NCBI GenBank assembly: GCA_965218945.1
Contig: OZ244718.1
Span: 2,294,001 to 2,358,000, forward strand
DNA: 64,000 nt
Source: DAOUJW01 sp965218945
GTDB taxonomy: Bacteria; Chloroflexota; Dehalococcoidia; Lucifugimonadales; UBA2985
Direction: 5' to 3'
Under the pieces are notes generated by a model. That model saw only the letters and a list, made by a program, of their open reading frames with translations, was not told where the DNA came from and made no database searches. A program made the position numbers and the translations under genes. Below are positions 17,146 to 25,273 of the stretch, in pieces. Positions within the stretch are counted from its first letter, which is position 1. Every line of letters starts with the position of its first letter.

Positions 17146-18507
17146 TTGCCGGATCAAAAGGTGCTGGTTGTAGAAGACGAAGAGAACCTTGTAGAGGCGC
17201 TCAGGTACAACCTGGAGAGGGAGGGCTACGCCGTTCTCACCGCGATGGATGGCGAGAAGGGCCTTGAGCTTGCCAAGGGCAGCAACCCGGACCTCATCAT
17301 CCTTGACGTTATGCTCCCGAAGCTGGACGGCTTCGAGGTGTGCCGCATCCTCCGTCGGGATGTCAACACTCCCATTCTCATGCTCACGGCAAAGGGGGAG
17401 GAGGTGGATAGGATTGTGGGGCTGGAGTTGGCAGAGGCCTTCAACAGCATGGCAACATCCCTGAGAACTACCATCCATGATCTCGCAAGTGAGCGAGACA
17501 AGCTATCTGCCGTCCTTGACACCATGGTCGACGGTGTAGTGGTGATCGGGTCGGAGGACCAGGTCGATCTCCTCAACGCCGCCGGTGAAGCCCTGCTGGG
17601 GGTGGGTGGTTCAGTCACTGAAGGCGGGCGCTTTATGGAGGTGCTCAGGGACTACGAACTGCAGCGGCTGGTGTCGCTGTGCCAGGAGACGCAACAGCGA
17701 CAGTACGGCGAGGTGGAGCTGCTTCAGAGAGGACGCTTCCTGAGCTGCATCGCCACTCCCCTGAGCGGCGACGGCTCTCCCGGCGTGCTCCTGACCCTGC
17801 ACGACCTCACCAGGGTTCGGCAGGTGGAGACGACGCGCAGGGAGTTTGTCAGCAACGTCTCCCACGAGCTGCGCACACCCCTGGACGCCGTCAGGGTGAT
17901 GGCGGAGACTCTGGAGAGCGGCGCGCTGGAGGAGAAGGACGTGGCTCGTGATTTCGTGTGCCGTATTCAGGGGGAGGTTGACCGGATGAACAGCATGGTT
18001 GAGGACCTGCTGGAACTGGCGCGGCTTGAGGGCGGCCAGGACACGCTCAACCTGGCGCCGGTTGACATGGTCTCCCTGATGGAGGGCGCAAGATCGCAAT
18101 TCCAGGAGCAAGCCGAGGCCAAGAGCATTAAGGTTGAAGTAAATGCTCCGGAGTACCTTCCCGGAGTTCTCGGCGACGAAGAGAAGCTCCGGCAGGTGCT
18201 GTCCAACCTGCTGGAGAACGCCCTCAAGTTCACCTGGGTCGAAGGAGAGATAACCCTGTCGGCGCGCGTGGAGGCCGGTTTTGTTACTGTCAACGTCAGC
18301 GATAACGGCGTGGGCATCCCGGAGGAGCATCTTCCCCATGTTTTTGAGCGTTTCTATAAAGTCGATCGTTCCCGAAGGGACGGTGGCACGGGCCTGGGTC
18401 TGGCCATAGTCAAGCACATCGTACAGTCCCACGGCGGCGAGGCGTGGGTCGAGAGCCGTGCGGGTGGCGGCAGCTCCTTCTCCTTCAGGCTTCCCGCGGC
18501 AATTTAG
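17146..18507 (+). pseudogene. phoR: phoB::phoR in-frame fusion (response regulator start joined to kinase core)
   Basis: One 453-residue frame with two gene halves. Residues 1-93 are a PhoB receiver (Asp10-Glu11, phosphoacceptor Asp54, Thr81 in MLTAKGEEVDRIVGLEL) that stops before the conserved Lys strand. Residues ~94-453 are PhoR from the end of HAMP (LAEAFNSMATSLR), a PAS domain, HisKA with His240 in SHELRTPL, and HATPase (NLLENALKFT, DNGVGIPEEH, GTGLGLAIVKH). The rest of the receiver, the PhoB DNA-binding domain, and the PhoR membrane segments and HAMP start are absent. The joint is near 17425-17434, where PhoB GLELG and PhoR ELAEAF coding would share bases. Either a genuine deletion or an assembly join; no natural hybrid kinase has this layout that I know of. 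Confidence 0.8.
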
Positions 18508-18532
18508 GGCGTTATACAAACGGACTCTAAAG

Positions 18533-18559
18533 GGGCCTCTACACTGAGGCTCTTTTTTT
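18533..18559 (+). terminator. Rho-independent terminator after phoR
   Basis: GGGCCTC (18533-18539) pairs with GAGGCTC (18546-18552), one G-U pair, with a 6-nt loop and seven Ts (18553-18559). Confidence 0.8.
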
Positions 18560-18563
18560 GTCG

Positions 18564-18618
18564 CCTTATACAAACCTTAAACTGATGTTAACCATGTGAT
18601 AAAGCCGCGTTAAAAGGG
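18564..18618 (+). promoter_or_regulatory. Pho-box-like array 1, five 11-bp units
   Basis: Five consecutive 11-bp units starting at 18564, 18575, 18586, 18597 and 18608, each with TTA or ATA at unit positions 3-5 (CCTTATACAAA, CCTTAAACTGA, TGTTAACCATG, TGATAAAGCCG, CGTTAAAAGGG). An 11-bp period is what head-to-tail PhoB dimers recognise. TATGCT (18625-18630) a few bases downstream could be the -10. The array begins right after the phoR terminator. Confidence 0.65.
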
Positions 18619-18883
18619 CTGGGGTATGCTGGGTGTGAGAGGCAGGCGGAACCGCACGAGGGAGAGTACCCTGAGCCTTAACTCTTGTAGCAGTGGGGTG
18701 AGAGTCGCTGGTCATCGTGGTCTCGCCCCTCAGCTGTTTAGGGGCCGGAGGACGGCCGCTGCTTTGTGCCCCCATCCCCGTATCAAGTACGGGGCAGACT
18801 CTGACCTTCCCCCGCATAGGCGTGGGAAGGGACTTCAGGTACTCGATCCAAATTGTTTAAACACCCCGGAGCACAGCGCAAAG
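18619..18883. other. Gap with palindromes between Pho arrays
   Basis: No convincing gene. Two hairpins are visible: CCCCGTA...TACGGGG (around 18777-18795), a motif also seen inside the repeat at 37653, and CCTTCCC...GGGAAGG (around 18805-18831). If array 1 is a real promoter, its transcript would run through this stretch, so a small untranslated RNA is possible but unproven. Confidence 0.35.
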
Positions 18884-18949
18884 CCTTAAACCGTCGTTCA
18901 GCCTTCTTTAACCCAGCCCTAACGAGGCGATAACAGCTCGTTAAAGTGC
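18884..18949 (+). promoter_or_regulatory. Pho-box-like array 2, six 11-bp units
   Basis: Six consecutive 11-bp units (18884, 18895, 18906, 18917, 18928, 18939): CCTTAAACCGT, CGTTCAGCCTT, CTTTAACCCAG, CCCTAACGAGG, CGATAACAGCT, CGTTAAAGTGC. The array ends 65 bp before the start of the small zinc-ribbon gene. The CATAACC and GATAAAC downstream (18967-18981) may hold the -10 element. Confidence 0.7.
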
Positions 18950-19014
18950 GGGTGTTACCTTGAGGGCATAACCTGATAAACAACGGAACCTGAAGAGAAA
19001 AGGAGGTGATGGAA

Positions 19015-19308
19015 ATGCAGGATATGACCACGATGGTAGTGGAAAAGGAGATTCAGCGCGGAGCCGTGAGCGTACCGATGAGGAGGAGATTTATGGGAGT
19101 GGTGGCTCACACGCTCGCAATGGTGTCGCCCGGACTGCCCAGGCCCAAGAGCTGCTCATGCGGGTATCCCATGGATCTCAGGGGTGACCTCCTCTTGGAG
19201 GAAGACATCGAAATGATGGTAGAGGGAGTGCGATTCTGGAACTGCTCTCGATGCGGGGACAGCGTGAAGGAGCGCTACTGCTTTCCCAGCTACAAGGAGA
19301 CGATGTAG
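19015..19308 (+). CDS. Small CxC/CxxC zinc-ribbon-like protein under Pho-box control
   Basis: A 97-residue protein I do not recognise. It has CSCG near the middle and CSRCGD near the C-terminus, a spacing that suggests one zinc ribbon; the N-terminal half is basic and mildly hydrophobic (RRRFMGVVAHTLAMVSPGL). A full Shine-Dalgarno sequence (AAGGAGGTGAT, ending at 19010) decides the ATG at 19015. Pho-box arrays flank it on both sides, so it is probably induced with the pst genes under phosphate limitation and may act in the same response. It appears intact, unlike its neighbours. Confidence 0.75.
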   Translation: MQDMTTMVVEKEIQRGAVSVPMRRRFMGVVAHTLAMVSPGLPRPKSCSCGYPMDLRGDLLLEEDIEMMVEGVRFWNCSRCGDSVKERYCFPSYKETM

Positions 19309-19312
19309 AGAG

Positions 19313-19356
19313 CCTTAAAGGCCTGTTAAAAACTCATTAATAGTCCGTTAATGTTA
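19313..19356 (+). promoter_or_regulatory. Pho-box-like array 3, four 11-bp units before pstS
   Basis: CCTTAAAGGCC, TGTTAAAAACT, CATTAATAGTC and CGTTAATGTTA follow each other without a gap from 19313, in the same 11-bp phase as the arrays upstream, with a degenerate fifth unit to 19367. It starts 5 bp after the stop of the small zinc-ribbon gene and ends about 44 bp before pstS, the expected place for a PhoB-activated pst promoter. Confidence 0.75.
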
Positions 19357-19399
19357 GGTCCGTAAACTGAAAAGAAATTGGAGTTGTGAAAAAAGACAC

Positions 19400-20526
19400 A
19401 TGAGCCTTTCTAAAAAGGGAACAAGCAAGAAATCTGGAGGCTTCCGGTTTGTACCGGCGGCCTTAATTTTTGTTGTGCTTACGCTGGGACTACTGGCTGT
19501 CGCTTGCGGCGGTGATGAAGAGCCAACCACTGCACCGGCGCCCGCGGCTACGTCCGGCGATACGATGATGCCGGACCCCGCGTCCACTGAAGCAATGATG
19601 ATGTACAGTGGTGAGGTAGCGGTATCGGGGTCAAGCACGGTATTTCCGATAAGTGAAGCGATGCACGTGGAGTTCAAGGCGGTTCAGCCGGACGTTAAGG
19701 TGAATGTAGGGTCGACCGGAACGGGAGCCGGCGGCAAGGCGATGTGCGCCGGTGAGATAGAGATATGGGATGCGTCCAGGCCGTCGAAGCAGTCGGAGTT
19801 GGATACGTGTGCGGAGGCTGGGATAGAGATAATAGAGATACCGGTGGCCTTCGACGCTCTGTCGGTGGTGGTGAACCCTGACAATGACTGGGCGGAGTGT
19901 CTGTCGGTGAAGGAGTTGGCGACGATCTTTGGTCCTGAGGCGCAGGGTACGATAACGAACTGGAACCAGGTGGACTCGTCGTTCCCGGACCTAAACCTGC
20001 GGCTGTACGGGCCTACGCCGGCGTCTGGGACGTTTGACTACTTTACCGAGGCCATCATGGACGAGGGTGGAGCGCACCGCGGGGACATGGACCTGTCTAC
20101 GGAGGACGACCCGTTGATAGCGCAGGGAGTGAACGGGGCTCGTGGAGGGATAGGGTACTTTGGGTTGGCGTACTATGCCCAGTACAAGGAGCTGGTGAAG
20201 GGTGTGGAAGTAGTGAATGCGTCCACTGGCGAGTGTGTGGCGCCGTCTGCCGAATCGGTGGAGGCTGGGTCTTATCTGCCGCTGGCGAGGCCGATATTCA
20301 TCTACGTGAGGGCGGACACACTGGATGAGAGGCCGGAGGTGGAGGCGTTTGTGAAGTTCTACATTGAGCAGGCGCCGTCTCTGGTGATGGAGGTTGGTAT
20401 GTGCCGTTGCCTGCGGAGGTGTATGCCTGGGGTCTGAACAGGCTTGAGAACCGGATAACGGGGTCTGTGTTCAAGGACGTAGCTGCGGGCACACCCATTA
20501 ACGAGGCGCTGGAGAGAACTCAATAG
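19400..20526 (+). pseudogene. pstS: Phosphate-binding lipoprotein PstS, frameshifted near the C-terminus
   Basis: Periplasmic/outer-surface phosphate-binding component of the Pst transporter. The N-terminus is a lipoprotein signal (basic start, hydrophobic stretch, lipobox LAVAC), then a Thr/Ala/Pro-rich linker. The PstS core follows: SGSSTVFPISEAM, VGSTGTGAG, ASRPSKQSEL, and GARGGIGYFGLAYY. The frame stops at 20437 after MEVG. Reading resumes one base out of frame as YVPLPAEVYAWGLNRL and ends at TAG 20524-20526, with the expected PstS C-terminus. A single base is missing from a Gly codon near 20397. The restored stop overlaps the pstC start. Confidence 0.88.
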
Positions 20527-21448
20527 TGGCGAATGTGGTCGCCGGATCACTGAGGAACAGGCGCCTTCGGCAGAAGATGCGGGAGGCGCCTATCCTCGCT
20601 TTCCTTTTCCTGTGCGCCCTGGTGACCATCGTGACCACCGTCGGCATAGTGATCGTGCTGCTGGCGGAGGCGCTTCAGTTCTTCCGCGAGGTCTCCATTT
20701 TGGAGTTCCTGACGGGGACCGAGTGGACTCCGCTGTTCTCAATCAAGAATTTCGGAGTGCTGCCGCTCCTTTCGGCGACAGCCCTTATTTCCTTCCTGGC
20801 CCTGGGCATTGCCGTCCCGGTCGGCCTGCTGACCGCCATATACCTGAGCGAGTACGCTCCGGACAGGGTACGGTCAACGATAAAGCCCGTGCTGGAGGTG
20901 CTCGCGGGCATACCTACGGTGGTCTACGGTTTCTTTGCTATCTCCTTTATCAGTAAGGTCATAATCAGCCCCATCTTTGAGACCGAGACACAATTCACCG
21001 CCCTGGGTGCGGCAATGGCCATGGAGTAATGCTGATTCCCATGATGGCCTCCCTGAGCGAATATGCAATGCGCGCTGTGCCTACCGCCCTGAGAGAGGCG
21101 GCCTACGGCGTAGGGTCCGATCGCTTTCAGGTATCGGTGCGCGTGGTAGTGCCGGCGGCTCTCTCAGGGATTATGGCAGCAGCTCTCCTCGCATTTGCGA
21201 GAGCGGTGGGAGAGACGATGATCGTCACAATAGTGGCAGGTGGTATTTCCAACCTCTCCGTGAACCCCCTGGAGGGCATGCAGACTATGACGGCGTTCAT
21301 TATGCAAGTGTCTGCGGGTGATACGGAGAGAGGCTCTGTGGAGTACGAGAGTATATTCGCCGTTGGCCTGATGCTCTTCGAATTCACGCTGTCGTTGAAC
21401 ATGCTGGCCCAGGTGGTTATAGCGAAGTTCAGGGAGATATACGATTGA
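20526..21448 (+). pseudogene. pstC: Phosphate ABC transporter permease PstC, frameshifted
   Basis: Membrane permease of the Pst system. The first part (20526-21029, GTG start) has the N-terminal membrane segments and ends after GAAMAME. The second part (21029-21448) continues as MLIPMMASLSEYAMRAVP with the rest of the PstC permease domain, including the EAA-type loop (REAAYGVGSDRFQV). Adding one G to the run at 21023-21024 restores a continuous AMAMGVMLIP. The break is therefore a one-base deletion, either a real mutation or a sequencing error. Confidence 0.88.
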
Positions 21449-22335
21449 TTCCGGCCGTAACGTACGATAGACCCGTCCACAAGAGCCAGACGAGACGCAA
21501 GGCGCGAGGTGGGGCGTTTGTAGGGCTGGCTATACTGGCTACATCCTTGGGCGTGGTGGTCCTGGCGGTGCTCCTTATCACCGTTACAAAGGACGGAATC
21601 GGCGTCCTCAGCTTTGACTTTATCAATAGGTTTCCGCACTACAAGGCGGAACTTGCCGGGGTGAAGTCTGCTCTTGCAGGCACCTTGTGGGTCATGGCGG
21701 TGACGGCTGTGTTTGCGATCACCTTTGGCGTGGGAGCCGCAATCTACCTGGAGGAGTTTGCGTCCCGCAGCTGGTTCACCAAGGTAGTGGAGACAAACAT
21801 CAACAACCTGGCCGGTGTGCCGTCGGTGGTTTACGGACTGCTTGGCTTGGCGGTCTTCGTCTACGGCATGGGCCTTGGCCCTACCATACTGGCGGGCGGT
21901 CTCACTCTGGCGCTGCTCATCTTGCCCATCATAGTGGTGGCGTCAAGGGAGGGGCTGCGATCAGTGCCTCCGTCCATACGGGAGGCGGCGATGGCTCTGG
22001 GCGCTACCAGATGGCAGGCCGTGAGATTTCAGGTTCTGCCCGCAGCGCTGCCCACCATCCTTACGGGCTTCATCCTCGCGCTGGCCAGGGCCATCGGTGA
22101 GACGGCTCCCCTCATAGTTGTGGGAGCTTATACGTCGGTCCTGTTTGTGCCCACTGATCCCTTGGACGCGTTTACGGTGCTGCCGGTACAGATTTACAGC
22201 TGGATCAGCAGGCCCCTGCCGGCATTCCAGGACAACGCGGCGGCCGGGATAATTGTGCTGCTTACAGTCCTGCTGTTGATGAATGCAGTCGCCATAACGC
22301 TGCGAAACATTTACTCTAGGAGGAGCAGATGGTAA
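21445..22335 (+). CDS. pstA: Phosphate ABC transporter permease PstA
   Basis: Second permease of the Pst importer, 296 residues with about six membrane segments. It has the family's FGVGAAIYLEEFA segment, NLAGVPSVVYGLLGLAVF, and the EAA loop REAAMALGATRWQAVRFQVLPAALP. It appears intact. The start is a TTG overlapping the pstC stop. This is the only pst gene in the locus without a visible lesion. Confidence 0.93.
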   Translation: MIPAVTYDRPVHKSQTRRKARGGAFVGLAILATSLGVVVLAVLLITVTKDGIGVLSFDFINRFPHYKAELAGVKSALAGTLWVMAVTAVFAITFGVGAAIYLEEFASRSWFTKVVETNINNLAGVPSVVYGLLGLAVFVYGMGLGPTILAGGLTLALLILPIIVVASREGLRSVPPSIREAAMALGATRWQAVRFQVLPAALPTILTGFILALARAIGETAPLIVVGAYTSVLFVPTDPLDAFTVLPVQIYSWISRPLPAFQDNAAAGIIVLLTVLLLMNAVAITLRNIYSRRSRW

Positions 22336-22922
22336 CCAGGAAGGTTGTGAATCCGCCTCAACTCAGCGAGGAGGAATCCAGGGAAGATTTGTCAAGGGTA
22401 GCTTCTTCAGAGCCGGTAATCGACGTTAAGGGGATTCGGGCATTCTACGGAAGCCACCTTGCGGTGAAGGACATTGACCTTTCTCTGAGGCCCGGGCGAG
22501 TAACGGCGGTTATCGGGCCATCCGGGTGCGGCAAGAGCATCCTCGTGCGCTGTCTCAACCGGATGCACGAGATGTCCTCCGGGGGCTATGTGGAGGGCCA
22601 CGTCTTCTACCAGGGTGAGGACATTTACAGCCCCAGAGTAGACCCGGTGGAGCTACGCAGCCGCATAGGGATGGTATTTCAGAAGCCCAACCCGTTTCCC
22701 AAGTCAATCTTCGACAACGTGGCCTTTGGCCTTAAGGTGAACGGGATCAATGACCATATCTCGGACCGAGTGGAGCGCTCCCTCAGGCGAGCGGCCATCT
22801 GGGACGAGGTGAAGGACAGGCTGAAGCAGAGCGCCCTGCAACTCTCCGGTGGACAGCAGCAGCGACTGTGCATTGCCAGAGCCCTGGCCGTTGAGCCGGA
22901 GGTAATTCTGATGGATGAGCCC
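22329..22922 (+). pseudogene. pstB: PstB ATPase, truncated after Walker B and joined to phoU
   Basis: ATP-binding subunit of the Pst importer. It has Walker A GPSGCGKS, the Q-loop VFQKPNPFPKS, the ABC signature LSGGQQQRLCIARALA and Walker B VILMDEP. Right after MDEP the family sequence (CSALDPI...) should follow, with the D-loop and switch histidine. Instead the frame continues into PLKPLNDIPRMSEM, a PhoU sequence, and stops at 22982. The C-terminal ~80 residues of PstB are absent, so the ATPase as written could not work. The start ATG lies within the end of pstA. Confidence 0.85.
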
Positions 22923-23245
22923 CCGCTGAAGCCCCTGAATGACATACCCAGGATGTCGGAGATGGCGCCGGATATGCTCTAGTGCATAAGGACACTGTGG
23001 CGGCTATGGGCGTCTGCCACGACGACGATGACGTTGACGCCCTGTACGACCAAGTCTACCGCGAGCTCATCTTCTTTATGATACAGGACCCCAAGACCAT
23101 CCAGCGCGCCACTTACCTGCTGTGGGTGGCGCACGACTTGGAGCGCGTCGCCGACCGGGCGACCAACATTGCGGAGCGGGTGATCTTCATGGTGACGGGG
23201 AAGATGGTTGAGATAAACTCTTCCAGGGATCGGACCCAGGCCTGA
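22923..23245 (+). pseudogene. phoU: PhoU fragment, 5' part missing and frameshifted
   Basis: C-terminal portion of the phosphate-signalling adaptor PhoU. It begins in the pstB frame (PLKPLNDIPRMSEMAPDML, 22923-22979), hits TAG, and resumes one frame away from 22982 as HKDTVAAM...DDVDALYDQVYRELIFFMIQDPKTIQRATYLLWVAHDLERVADRATNIAERV. The last part is a classic PhoU helix-helix motif. About half of PhoU, including its start, is missing. A single missing base near 22980 explains the second break. Confidence 0.85.
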
Positions 23246-23367
23246 CCAGCCGGTGCCTAGAGTTGGGAAGGCTGGGATAGTCCTGCCTCTGACTTCTTCT
23301 CAGGCGCAGCGCACAGCCACGTCACAGAATCCCCGGCGAGGGCAGATATGGTTTGTTTGTGGCTTGG

Positions 23368-23439
23368 AGCGGGTGATGGGGATCGAACCCACGACAACTT
23401 GCTTGGGAAGCAAGAGCTCTACCACTGAGCTACACCCGC
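23368..23439 (-). tRNA. tRNA-Gly (CCC)
   Basis: A 72-nt cloverleaf: 7-bp acceptor GCGGGTG/CACCCGC, D-arm with AGCTCAGTGGTAGAGCT, anticodon stem CTTGC/GCAAG with loop TTCCCAA (anticodon CCC), and T-loop GTTCGATCC. The discriminator base is T and no CCA is encoded. Confidence 0.93.
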
Positions 23440-23636
23440 CCGGCTAAATTGTAATTCTGGCGTCTTTGGGTGTCAAACAGAACTTCACCGCAGCTTCTGT
23501 ATTTTGACGCACGGCCTCTATGGGTGTAGAGTATCAGTATCCCTCCATTAGACACCTTACTGGCATAGAAGGGCACTTTGAATCTCTGGGCTGCCTTTCG
23601 GCGTCGGGCGGGCAATCGAAATATAGGCGGCTGGAG

Positions 23637-24071
23637 ATGTCAATCCGAAACCACTTGAGACAGGGCGAAGCCATCATATCGGACCACAACCCGTTCTATG
23701 CGACGTCCCATCGCGTCATCCACTACGAGGAGAAGGACGGGAATGAGGAGCTTCAGGAGTTGCCATACTCCCGGTTGACCTCTGTGGAGGTGGTAAAGCT
23801 GGCCCGGCACAAGATGATGATCGCTGGGACTATGATGGTTATAGGCGGCGTCATCATGGCGGTGACCCTGTTGTTCATCACGTCCTGGATTACCATAATA
23901 GCCGGAATCGCGGTGGTGATTTATGGCGGTATAGGCAGGGAGGCCTACTACCAGTTCCACGTCGAAGGCATGAACAAGGAGGAGGAAGCCCGTTGGCGCC
24001 TGGCATACTGGGGCGGAGGCAGCTTTGTTCGTACTGTACAGACTGTTATGGGGGACGGCTCCCGGAGATAG
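23637..24071 (+). CDS. Small membrane protein with PH-like N-terminus
   Basis: A 144-residue protein I cannot assign to a named function. Residues 1-50 (RQGEAIISDHNPFYATSHRVIHYEE...LPYSRLTSVEVVK) resemble the start of bacterial PH-like (YdbT/DUF2244-type) domains that begin with a short 'switch' region. Two hydrophobic helices follow (about 55-100) and then a charged tail. A longer open frame begins at 23520, but the ATG at 23637 begins the recognisable domain. It is convergent with selD. Confidence 0.6.
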   Translation: MSIRNHLRQGEAIISDHNPFYATSHRVIHYEEKDGNEELQELPYSRLTSVEVVKLARHKMMIAGTMMVIGGVIMAVTLLFITSWITIIAGIAVVIYGGIGREAYYQFHVEGMNKEEEARWRLAYWGGGSFVRTVQTVMGDGSRR

Positions 24072-24128
24072 CTTGCCGCGGCAGTCTTGCTACCTGCGTC
24101 CTCTTCGGTCGCCTTGCCGCCATACGGA

Positions 24129-25175
24129 TCAGGGAAGAACGTGTAGTTCCGCCTCGTCCCTCTCGGTGACCTCGCCCACCACGCTGACCTCCACGACTCC
24201 CCTGGCGGATAGAGATTCCAGAAGCTGGGACACCTTGTCGGGAGCGACGGCAATCAGCAGGCCACCGGAGGTCTGGGCATCGGACAGCAGCAGCTTGTCC
24301 TCTTGGGTGATAGATGCGTCCCAAGAGGTGACCCTGTCGATGGACTCCAGGTTACGGTGTGTACCACCCGGAGCGACTCCCGCCTCCACCAGCTCCCGTG
24401 TCCCCTCAATCAGTGGCACTTGGGACAGGTGTATCCTGGCTCCTGCTCCGGAGGCCTCAACCATAGATTGCAGATGACCAAGCAGGCCGAACCCGGTGAC
24501 GTCGGTGCAGGCGTTTATGCCCACCTCCATCATGGCTTCTGAGGCGGCTTTGTTCAGGGTGGACATCACCTGAATGGCGCGCGAGACGGTGTCCGGGTCG
24601 GCTACGCCGTTCTTGCCGGCAGTCGTAATTATGCCTGTGCCCAGGGGCTTGGTGAGCACCAGCAGGTCGCCCGGCTTCGCGCCGGCGTTGGTAGCGTGCT
24701 TGCCAGGCTCCACGAATCCGGTCACAGCCATGCCGTACTTGGGTTCCTGGTCGTTCACCGTGTGCCCGCCCACAATCAGCACACCGGCCTCCTTGGCCTT
24801 ATAGGCGCCTCCCTTGAGGACGTCTCCCAGGATGTCCACCGGCAGATCTGCGGGGAAGCACACCAGGTTGAGAGCCAGCACGGGCCTGCCCCCCATAGCG
24901 TAGACGTCGCTGAAGGAGTTGGCCGCGGCAATGGCGCCGAATTGCCAGGGGTCGTCCACAATGGGTGGGAAGAAGTCCACGGTGAGGATCAGGGCCGAAT
25001 CCTCGCTCATCCGGTAAACGGCGGCATCGTCTCCGGTGGAGGTCCCAACCAGGAGGTTGGGGTCCTCAAAGACAGGCAGCTGACGCAGGACCTGCGCCAG
25101 GTCGGTCGGACTGAATTTAGAGGCTCAACCGGCGCAGTTGGCCAGGCTGGTCAGGCGTATCGATTCACTCTGCAT
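24129..25175 (-). CDS. selD: Selenide, water dikinase SelD containing selenocysteine (in-frame TGA)
   Basis: Makes selenophosphate from selenide and ATP, the Se donor for Sec-tRNA and selenouridine. The start ATG at 25175 follows GGAGGG. Reading gives ...SLANCAG-(TGA)-ASKFSPTDLAQVL, then SMEx-type sequence GTSTGDDAAV and SDVYAMGGRP. The TGA (25127-25125) is codon 17 and falls exactly at the catalytic Cys/Sec of the SelD motif AG(C/U)xxK, with Lys20 next. The protein downstream is complete to about 348 residues. A hairpin suited to a SECIS lies after the TGA, and a tRNA-Sec gene is at 43238. A caller that treats the TGA as a stop would start the gene wrongly at 25010. Confidence 0.9.
25080..25100 (-). 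promoter_or_regulatory. Candidate bacterial SECIS element in selD
   Basis: A 9-bp stem (one G-U pair) with a GTC loop, 24 nt after the UGA. The apex reads GCAGGUCCUGC, which closely resembles the GCAGGUCUGC apex of the E. coli fdhF SECIS, but lies about 14 nt further from the UGA than in fdhF. Confidence 0.5.
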
Positions 25176-25273
25176 TTCGCCGCCCTCCGTTTGCTTTGAA
25201 TGGGCTCCCGGTGACAGAGATGATAACACATGGGCCTGGTTCTGGATAGAAAAGCGGGATACACGCGGAACTG

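Noticed and set aside
18626..18889. An 87-codon frame between Pho arrays
   Set aside because: Arg/Pro/Ser-rich translation without family features, spanning two hairpins and the start of a Pho-box array; no ribosome-binding site.
23253..23447. A short plus-strand frame ending SSTTELHPPG
   Set aside because: It is the translation of the antisense of tRNA-Gly, a common false gene.
24129..25010. selD starting at 25010
   Set aside because: It lacks the catalytic residue and N-terminal third of domain 1; the upstream frame with TGA is the true gene.
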